A stretch of DNA of 10,363 nt from Hymenopellis radicata (lineage: Eukaryota > Basidiomycota > Agaricomycetes > Agaricales > Physalacriaceae). A model generated the notes under the pieces. It saw only the letters and a program-made list of their open reading frames with translations. It searched no databases and was not told the origin of the DNA. The stretch spans positions 1 through 10,363 of the forward strand of contig JADNRX010001376.1 in the NCBI GenBank assembly GCA_015501595.1, written 5' to 3'. The translations under genes were made by a program, and so were the position numbers. Below are positions 1 to 7,348 of this stretch, piece after piece. The stretch's first letter is position 1. The number at the start of each line of letters is the position of its first letter.

Positions 1-847
1 AGGGCACCGTGCACGGGATGCCGTAGTCTGGTGTTTTCGATCTTAACGTGAGTACTTATCTGGCGAATTACGAGTAAGAAGAACTTGCCCATGAGCTTTG
101 CTAATTGCCTAGATGCGATGTTAGTGGAGCTAAAAGTACTATTGTCATAGAAGGTGCATACCACACAGGATTGGTTTTCTGATAATGCACCTTGAAGAAC
201 TTGGTTGAAAAGTCTTTAGACAAACCGGACGACGACTTGGCACTATGAAGAATGCTGTTCAAGACGATGGCGCCCCTTGAAGGCTTTGGGACATCCTTGA
301 CTGCCTCACTGTTATTAGTATGCGTGGTAAATCGAACGTCCACTACGAACCCAAATGTAGGATTGACTACGACGGGAGTAATCAGCTATGGCCCTGTTTA
401 TGACACTCATTCAACGCCTACCGGACATGACACTGTCTCCTAGAGCTGCAAAGTTCGAGGGAGATTATCTGCGAGATGATATTGGATATTGCAGCAATAT
501 CGTGTTACTTAAATTGTTTCCGAAGCGAGAACCTACTACAGTACTTACGGACGCGGACTTGGGATACACATTCGCGATCTCGACCTCTTTCAGCATCTCA
601 ATCGTGTCAAAGACCCATGGTGGCACTGGATCCCTAAACGGCACGAGACTACGAGCAAGCTGCAGCATATCATCCCAACACCGTAATCGTGGCGCATCGT
701 TGCTGGATTGACCGCAAAAGACCACCACTACGCGCTGAGAAAAAATCAGTAAGATAGTAGAGAACTCACTTTGGTCCCCATCCATGTTGGTGAGGACGAA
801 GAAACGACGACCCAAGCTTGGTTGATCCTCAAGGTAGGTACAAATCG
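1..847 (-). pseudogene. Truncated FAD-dependent monooxygenase copy (pseudogene)
   Basis: This is a partial second copy of the monooxygenase at 4291-6659, in the same orientation. It begins abruptly at 847, inside the equivalent of exon 7 (at ICTYLEDQPSL), so the FAD-binding N-terminal half is absent. It continues through VVVVFCGQSS, DTIEMLKEVE and VNPTF to a DYGIP-type segment at 1-27, then leaves the window. Lesions against the other copy: intron 7 shortened from 51 to 35 bases; one base lost near 576 after LKEVE; about 12 bases lost near 490, removing the start of exon 9; one base lost near 463 in the DNLPSNF segment. The sequence 5' of the break (848 onward) has no monooxygenase coding. 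Loss of the nucleotide-binding region plus several frame breaks makes a working enzyme very unlikely. The missing left part lies outside the window. The duplication itself is directly visible; calling it dead is inference. Confidence 0.86.
1..847. repeat. Direct repeat, copy 1 (matches 4542-5415)
   Basis: Bases 1-847 align almost throughout with 4542-5415, with scattered substitutions and several small gaps. The right boundary is sharp: both copies share the bases up to caaatcg (ending at 847 and 5415) and then differ completely. The left boundary is unknown because the window starts inside the repeat. The repeat covers the 3' half of a monooxygenase gene, so it is a partial gene duplication and not a mobile element. 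No terminal inverted repeats or target-site duplications were seen at the right boundary. Confidence 0.93.
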
Positions 848-944
848 ACTTAGTAGCATTGCAAGTACATATGATTACTGTATTCTGTATCATGGAGAGG
901 TCTCTCCCTCAGACTTTTCATCATACCCAATGATTGGATCTCTA
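848..944. other. Intergenic junction between repeat and kinase gene
   Basis: About 100 bases between the duplication breakpoint at 847 and the kinase stop codon at 945-947. It would hold the 3' untranslated region of the kinase. I see no gene, hairpin or transposon end here. It marks where the copied monooxygenase fragment was joined to other sequence. Confidence 0.5.
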
Positions 945-3316
945 TCAACGTAGCCTCCGGAGAGAAAACTTCTCTAGCCTCTCTACCTCTAAGCGGTACT
1001 CTGTAGCAGATGCGTTAAGGCTCGACCGGTCGAAGTCCGTGATAAAGACCCGGTCGAACCCGTCAACAAGCATATTCCAGGACCGCAGATCGCGGTGCAA
1101 GACGCCAGCCTTGTGAATGCTTTTCAGTGTCTCTCTAAGACTGGCCCTACGAAGGTGTGAATGGACGAACAATCAGCGAATCAGACGACTCACGCTTGCG
1201 TAGGAGTTAGTGTTACCTTTTGCTCCTCATCCAGACGATCACCAAGGGGGTGCCCGGCGTTCGTCAAAATGAGTGCGCAGATGTTCCGTTGAGAGTCTTG
1301 CCAAATACCGAGTGAGCGGGGTATTCCTTCCACGCCTGCGGCCTCGAGCTGCGTGTAAATCTTAGACTCGTGAGTAAGACGTTCAATACGCTCTGCATCC
1401 GTCGCCATTTTGAACACCAAAGGACTGTATTTCGGGGAGCGAGATGACGCGTCTGGTTCGATCAACGCAGTAAGTGCTTCGCCTGTAGCTCCTGCTCCCA
1501 ATCGCTCATCAAGCACCAACTTGATGTAATCCTTTGGGCGGTAAGCCGATCCGGGTGTGCCTCGTTCATCGGAGAAAAGAAGAATGGGCGCGGGAGAGTC
1601 GTGTTGCCGGTGGCGAAAGTACGCGGCAATGATATTCGAGTTCCTTAAGTGTAGTTGCGCTTTCTGTTTGTATTGTGTTAACTTTCAGCCCGAAATCCAT
1701 ATGAAAGTAATGACATACCATTTCCGCCCCATTTTGATGATTGGAGGTTTTCCGTCGCTTGACTGGCAGGTGTACTCATCACCGTCTCGAGGCCGTTTCC
1801 TGTTCATCTTAAGTGGTAGCCGCTTCAAACTATCATGCGCAGCGGCGAGGTGCAGACCGGTGTAAAACTTTCCAAATGTTGGATTCTCGCTTGTCGCGAG
1901 ATCAAGAAGCTCTGTCAGGAACAGTGTCTGCGTCGCGCGGTGCCGGATACCGACTCGCAGTGCAGTTCCACAATCGAAAATGATGACAGATGAGTCCACG
2001 CGGACAGCATTGGCCCACGCCTGGATAAGCTTGTTAGGAGATGCAACTGCCAGACGGGAATACGTACGCGCTGAATATAGTCGCGTGCCATCGGCTTGTA
2101 AGTCTTGTCAAACACATTAAGATGGGGAATTGGGGTTATATCTCCTGATACCGGAACCCTTGTCCAAGCTACGTCTCCTGCTTCCCTGAGCCTAGTAGTT
2201 CTGCGTAATGAAGAAGGACGAAGTGTATCCGATGATAGAGGCAAGTTCCACAAACTATCTTCGGCGTCAACGTCTGGGGGACGTCGGCCTGGAGCCCCAG
2301 GAATATGAGGTTTAGAGCATTTCGAGTTAAGGCTCCAGGGAAATTCGTCCTGCACTAGAGCCGACATATCTTCCAAGAGTGACCGCCCTTGGGGCGAGAA
2401 AAACAGTCCCGTAATGAGATACCGAGAATGGTCGCGAAGGTTGACCATGGTTTCCCGAGTCGCTTCACTGAGAGGCTCCAACATATCAGGATCGTCATCT
2501 ATATCATTGAACAGCAGGGTGAAGTTCTCCGCGACGAATGGGAGATGGTCATTATACGGGGGACGCATTTCCCGGCGCGCATCCCACATCATCAGGAAGT
2601 CATTTCCGGGCTGGCCAGGATTTACAACGACAGATGTCGCGATAGAGGAGCAGACCATCCCGAGACCATCTCCTCGTGCCTCCGCCATAGGCCCAGCCTC
2701 AGATTTTTTGGGTTTGCAAACAATCCCTTCAAGTTTCTCCGCCGAAAGTGCTGCTATATCATCATAATACGCGTCCGTGACATTAGCTATGTCTGATGCA
2801 AGTGAGGGAACGATGGTTATGCGTTTGAGCAAAAGATGGTCCGGTATGTGTCTGTCCAATAACTGGAGTGGGGATTGACTCTCACTCTCGGTAGGAAGTG
2901 AGGGTGTGATTGAGAGGGGCGATTCCTTGAATTCGAGTAGTCTCCGAAGGTAGGTTTGCCTGTCTTCGAGCGACATTGGATATGGTACGCGACGTGGTGG
3001 GTCGCGTTTTGTGGCGGGATGGAAGTGACTATGTTCAATTCGCACCTGACCATCAACCTTGCGATCAACGTCGGACCGGAGGTCCGGATTACTGAAAACG
3101 GAACAAGTGTGCAGTCCATGTTGGCAGCCTGTCTTGAATCATAACGCTCAATCCGGCATCGAGAGCTTAAGGACTTAACTTGAAGAAGTTAACATATCAT
3201 AGCCGCGTTATTGCCAGATAGAATCAACATACTAGTCAAACTTGGAAGGAAGTGCCGAAGGGTTCTTTTACAGACGATGTTCCTTGTGTTGCGATATTGG
3301 GCGAGCGAACTGCCAT
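945..3316 (-). CDS. Fungal protein kinase domain protein with long N-terminal region
   Basis: A multi-exon gene, probably for a Ser/Thr-type protein kinase. Exons read: an open block down to 2068, then 2029-1719, 1643-1217 and about 1146-945; introns are 2030-2067, 1644-1718 and about 1147-1216. The long N-terminal part contains HLPFVAENFTLLFND, then LIQAWANAVRV and DCGTALRVGIRHRATQTLF, a region I associate with expanded basidiomycete kinase families. The kinase domain follows: glycine loop LGAGATGEA, lysine in LVFKMA, helix-C glutamate in THESKIY, hinge LILTNAGHPL, catalytic HRDLRSWNMLV and metal-binding ITDFDRSS. The protein ends about 30 residues after DFD, so the usual activation segment and lower C-lobe are missing; other fungal kinases of this kind also end early. 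The last intron does not keep phase by one base with the obvious sites. The start is uncertain: the long block has no good ATG, and a stop lies upstream in frame. The ATG at 3314-3316 opens a 25-codon candidate first exon ending GTSFQ, but I could not join it cleanly. Substrates are unknown. Confidence 0.8.
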
Positions 3317-4290
3317 TGCTTTAGACGCGGATCCGGTGCTAGCTGCAGTCAGAGCGAGTGTATGAGACTCCGGCGTCGTTGATGATACATAACATATCGC
3401 ACTTGACGGAGTTAGGCCCCAAAGAGGATTCCTGGCATATGAAATTGGAAATGCAATGGTAAAGGAAAGTCGAGATGTCTGTTGCGATGGAGGTGGACGC
3501 GATATTGACGCGCTGAATCGGCGCTGATGGTGAGAACGGAGCTGCTACTGCACGTTGGTGGTGGTTACTCAGGTGACAGTGTGATCGCCATCACTACGAC
3601 ATCTCGCGCTCTGCCACGCTTGAATCGATGCTCCTCGTCGGTGTCGGGTATCGTACGTGCAGCGATGGAGGAGGAGGATCCACGCGGGATGGTGGACGGT
3701 GGTTGGTGGACGGTGGTTCGGGGAAGAGGCTCGCGATGAAGCTGGGGTGTATGTCCCAATACCGCCGTGGGTGGACGCAAAGGTGGAGACGCCGACCAGG
3801 ATTGTGTTGAGTGCGACGGATAAACATTTGTTGGGCTTGTTTTCGGCGCGTACAGGAAGCCGGAGTCGTACAAGGGAAAGGTGTGTTGGTCGTTTCTTCT
3901 GCGCTGACGTCTTGCCATAGGGCATATTTATCGGTACAGAGACCGTACGCGTCAAGAGTGTGAAGAAAAAGTAGAATTGTCCTACTACTCGTTAATCTAT
4001 CTATTTGGCACCTTCATCACGCTCCAGTTCGAGATGACCTCAGAACACAAAGACGCAAAGAATATGAGTAGGACACGGACATTAGCAGCCTTTACAGGCG
4101 GTTGGAGATAAAAACGAGCAAGAACGCATAGCGCCACAGAGCTAAGTAATACGCGAGAATAGGACCTTGAACCGGCTGACACGTTGCTCAACTGAATTGT
4201 CAGGTACAGAGTGTATTTCTTGTGCGGACGATGCGAAAGAATCATAGTATTCTGAACGAACGCCTATGTGTGGCGGTTCGACGTAACAGC
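3317..4290. other. Intergenic region, no defensible gene
   Basis: Nearly 1 kb between the kinase 5' end and the monooxygenase stop codon. Both genes are on the minus strand, so this should hold the kinase promoter (left part) and the monooxygenase 3' end (right part). Open frames of 60 to 128 codons exist on both strands, but none resembles a family I know. Several overlap over the same GC-rich stretch at 3560-3920, as expected by chance. A minus-strand frame at 3997-4245 with two hydrophobic stretches starts 46 bases after the monooxygenase stop; I regard it as doubtful. The only structured element seen is the tandem repeat at 3691-3718. Confidence 0.5.
3691..3718. repeat. Perfect 14-base tandem repeat, two units
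   Basis: GGTGGACGGTGGTT occurs twice with no gap, at 3691-3704 and 3705-3718, within a G-rich stretch following GGAGGAGGAGGATC. Two units are too few for a minisatellite call without other isolates. It could reflect replication slippage in the kinase upstream region. Confidence 0.85.
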
Positions 4291-6659
4291 TTAGATCCGC
4301 GGTCGTCGCAATACGTCCCACATTATCTTAACGAACAGCGCTGGATGGAATGGATCTATTGGAGTACCGAGGTCGTGTGATCCTCTGAAGAGTGCCAGCG
4401 CCGCATGATCATCCTACGGTCGTGCTCCTTTAGCAGGGTGGGCGGAGGACGCGCGAAGGCTACACACCGTGATAGCGAGAATCTGCATGCGCCGAATGTA
4501 CGCACGAATCCAGGCTCCAGAGGACAGCTTCTCGCCTGGCAAGGGCACCGTGCACGGGATGCCGTAGTCTGGTGTTTTCGATCTTAACGTGAGTACTTAG
4601 CTGGCTAATTATGAGTCAGAAGAACTTGCCCATGAGTTTTGCTAATTGCCTAGGTGCGATATTAGTCAAGTTAAAAGTACTATTATCATAGAAAGTGCAT
4701 ACCATGTAGGATTGGTTTTCTGATAATGCTTCTTGAAGAACTTGGTTGAAAAGTCTTTAGACAAACCGGACGATGACTTGACGCTATGAAGGATGCTGTT
4801 CAAGACGATGGCGCCCTTGGCGGCTTTTGGACATCCTTGACTGCCTCACTGTTATTAGTATGCGTAGTAAATCGAACGTTCACTACGCACCCAAATGTAG
4901 GATTGACTACGGGAGTAATCAGCTATGGCCTTGTTTATAACACTCATTCAACGCCTACCGGACATGACACTGTCACCTAGAGCTGCAAAGTTCGAGGGTA
5001 GATTATCTGCGAGATGATATTGGATATACCCCGTGGGCGCTGCAAGTAATATTGTGTTACTTAAATTGTTTCCGAAGCGAGAACCTGCCAAGTACTTACG
5101 GACGCGGACTTGGGATACACATTCGCGAGTCTCGACCTCTTTCAGCATCTCAATCGTGTCAAAGACCCATGGTGGCACTGGATCCCTAAACGGCACGAGA
5201 CTACGAGCAAGCTGTAGCATATCATCCAAACAACGTAATCGTGGCGCATCGTCGCTAGATTGACCACCAAAGACCACCACTACGCGCTGCTTTTTCAGCG
5301 AGAACGTATCAAGTAAGATAGTAAGTAGTGAACTCACTTTGGTCCCCATCCATGTTGGTGAGGACGAAGAAACGACGACTCAAGCTTGGCTGATCCTCAA
5401 GGTAGGTACAAATCGCGCCCTTTCGGCGATGCTCAGGAAGAGGCAGGCGGGCGAACAGCTCAGGCGGAACGTGGAGGATTATCGACGAGTATTGCAGCTT
5501 CTGGTCAAATGAGATCTTCAGTTCGTCCAAGGGCTTTACAGTCGACTGGCCATAACCAGCTCGAACAAGCCATTTCAGGCCCGCCCTTGTGACACCCGTA
5601 CAATCTAGGAAGTCAAGATCGGGGATATGTATGTTGAAGCGTTAGGAAAACTCACCGACGACGAGAGACGCGTCAACATGAACGATAGTCCCGGATTCAG
5701 TTCTAACAGAGACTTGTCCAATACGCGAGGGATCTTTCGAGTCAGGCTTCACGCCCACAACTAATCCGGCCATCTGTTGAATGTCAGATCCTTCAGCGAA
5801 CACTAGACGTCTAGTACGAATCGATAGTACTCTTAGTCGACATGATTATTGGACAAGCCGCGACACATACCGAATAATAGTTTCCAGGCCTTTACGGCTG
5901 CTAAATATAGTGCGCGGCATCGTTTCTTTCGTGTAGTACTTCCAGGGCATCTTGACGAGCGTTCCGGCGAAGGATGTTCCGAAATCAGCAGGCCCAACGC
6001 TGTTGTACTATTCAACGAGTGCACATTGGAGCGGAAGCAACGATACCGACTGGATCCCTGAACGTTGGCATTCATCCTGGAAGTCGGGAAACATCTTTGT
6101 GAGATATTTCAAGATGACGCCTTGGTTTCCTTTATTGAAGAATGAACATCGACACAGAGAGTAGACGAAAGTAAAACGATCAAGTACCTTGTAAAGATCT
6201 GTACTGCATGACACGAGACCTTCAATCATGACAAAGTTCGGTAGGGGTAGAGTCGTGATGAGAACGTTAACGAACCGTGCACGATCTTGCTTCCACCCAT
6301 CGACGCGTCTCCCTGCATCCGTCGCGAGCCAGGTCTCCGGCTCAACAATTATCACCCGTCGAAAGTGCTTCTGACAGACTCGTGCGGCGAGGAGGCCTGC
6401 GATACTACACCGACCAGCATCAGACTTCCCCCACGCAATAGCGATAGCCCACGTACCTTCCTCCGCATATCACAGCGGTCCCGTCGAGTTTACCGTCCGT
6501 ACGAGGTTGCTGTAAAAGGTCGAGGTCGTGTACTTCCCCGTTCTTCGTGATGGTGTAGAGCTCAAGAGCATGCCATGCCAGCAAGAGAGTCACATAGACA
6601 CCACCCAACAAGAACAGAAGCTGAAGGAACAGCAGCAGCATGCTGAAGGGCGTAAACAT
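4291..6659 (-). CDS. FAD-dependent monooxygenase, membrane-anchored, about 14 exons
   Basis: Flavoprotein monooxygenase/hydroxylase expected to use FAD and NAD(P)H to oxygenate an unknown organic substrate. Proposed exons: 6659-6457, 6404-6276, 6219-6188, 6129-6051, 5999-5871, 5810-5656, 5604-5338, 5286-5100, 5039-4959, 4906-4891, 4848-4703, 4649-4630, 4568-4468 and 4413-4291, about 555 codons. A leucine-rich N-terminal membrane segment (LLLFLQLLFLLGG, residues 7-30) precedes the dinucleotide-binding motif CGGSIAGLLAARV near residue 65, formed across intron 1. Then come SRVMQYRSLQGNQG, SSRKGLETIIRRLV, DCTG near 243, the FAD-contacting GDSVMS/VNPTFG near 416, DYGIP and a C-terminus ending RRPRI. 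Nearly all junctions keep phase and restore family motifs, which supports a real gene. Odd points: exons 7 and 8 are out of phase by one base, 17 extra bases sit in exon 11, and one intron is GC-AG. The exon 4/5 junction has an alternative (intron 6008-6046, 39 bases). ATG could be at 6659 or 6641. It may be functional with unusual splicing or an early pseudogene. Confidence 0.87.
4542..5415. repeat. Direct repeat, copy 2 (matches 1-847)
   Basis: This is the intact-context copy of the duplicated segment. It covers exons 7 (3' part) to 12 (most) of the monooxygenase, and the gene continues on both sides of it, to 6659 and 4291. That shows this copy is in the ancestral location and copy 1 is the derived or damaged one. 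It is longer than copy 1 because copy 1 carries several small deletions. Confidence 0.93.
4569..4629 (-). other. GC-AG intron in the monooxygenase gene
   Basis: On the minus strand the exon ends ...CTCATGG and the intron starts GCAAGT and ends ACACCAG, followed by ACTACGGC. Using GC as donor joins ATG-G and AC to give LMDYGIP, restoring the expected family motif; no GT donor gives this phase. G|GCAAGT matches the strong consensus of known GC-AG introns. Copy 1 has the same GCAAGT donor and acceptor (28-88). Confidence 0.72.
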
Positions 6660-6921
6660 AGATATCTAGGCCACCTGTTATATTATATATATGTTCCGTT
6701 GTGGCACCCGGGGTTGCGCGAATCAAAGTGCGAACCTGGTGCGAACAGAGCCTATAACAGCAAACGGACACACTCGTTCCGTGATGTATGTTGCCACGTT
6801 TAACAGTACCTGAACGGCATGAGTATTATGGTAACTGGAAAGCAATAAGTTTAAGGATTGACGTGTTAACGATATAAGAAAAATCCATATTGACCAACTG
6901 GCTGCAGAAGAAAATCCGTCC
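6660..6921. other. Intergenic region: monooxygenase promoter and BTB/CAP-Gly 3' end
   Basis: About 260 bases between the monooxygenase ATG and the stop codon of the upstream gene; both genes are on the minus strand. It should contain the monooxygenase promoter and the 3' untranslated region of the CAP-Gly gene. Apart from the AT-rich run at 6678-6692 I see no clear element. Confidence 0.5.
6678..6692 (-). promoter_or_regulatory. TATA-like run upstream of the monooxygenase
   Basis: A run of alternating T and A (TATATATAATATAA on the minus strand) lies about 20 bases before the ATG at 6659 and about 38 before the in-frame ATG at 6641. If it is a true TATA box, transcription would start close to or beyond the first ATG, which favours 6641 as the start. 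That ATG gives a protein opening directly with the hydrophobic segment. Sequence resemblance only. Confidence 0.35.
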
Positions 6922-7348
6922 CTATAGATCCCCATCGGTTGCATCCACGACATAGAGCACCTGTTGCGGGCGGACAAACAGTCCCCGGCTTTCCATGCCC
7001 ACCTCGCTTTCACTTCCACTGGGGCTCGCGCTCCTTACGCGCATCCTCTTCCTTCCACCGCCAGCAAGCCCATCACCCGCGCTCCTCTTCGTCCCCTTCA
7101 TAATCCAGCTTCGCCCGCCCCCACCACCAAAGTCATCCCAGGCCTCGGCCGCGCCGTGGATGTCAAAGTACCGTATACCACCCCAAGTCCCATCGTTCCA
7201 CTCTCCGGTGTCAACACCAGTGTACGTCCCTGGTACTTCGACACCCACCCACGGGCCGGCCTCCCCGCAACCTCCCCGATATACCGCGCGTACGCTTTGA
7301 ATCGCTTTCGTCGGGAAGAAATGATGCACGGAATGCCAATCTCAAGCA
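6922..7348 (-). other. CAP-Gly domain block with a one-base frame break
   Basis: The first half of the domain (GIPCIISSRRKRFKAYARYI then GEV) reads in the frame of the linker. The second half (GPWVGVEVPG to the C-terminus) reads in another frame. The switch is at about 7254-7259, where the minus strand has CCGGCCC; one more G would give RPGPWVGVEV, as in ordinary CAP-Gly domains. Within the second half, about 35 residues rich in Gly, Lys and Arg separate RYFDI from GLFVRPQQV, where most CAP-Gly domains are tighter. Confidence 0.8.

Noticed and set aside
1..847. Repeat considered as a transposable element
   Set aside because: Its content is the coding and intron sequence of a monooxygenase, and no terminal repeats, transposase or reverse transcriptase are present.
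2389..2796. Plus-strand open frame of 135 codons
   Set aside because: It lies antisense to the well-supported first long exon block of the kinase gene and shows no recognisable domain.
3565..3920. Several overlapping open frames on both strands
   Set aside because: GC-rich, low-complexity sequence opens many frames at once; none shows a motif, and no splice pattern joins them into a family-like protein.
3997..4245. Minus-strand open frame of 82 codons with two hydrophobic stretches
   Set aside because: It falls just after the monooxygenase stop, has no recognisable homology and is of a length expected by chance.
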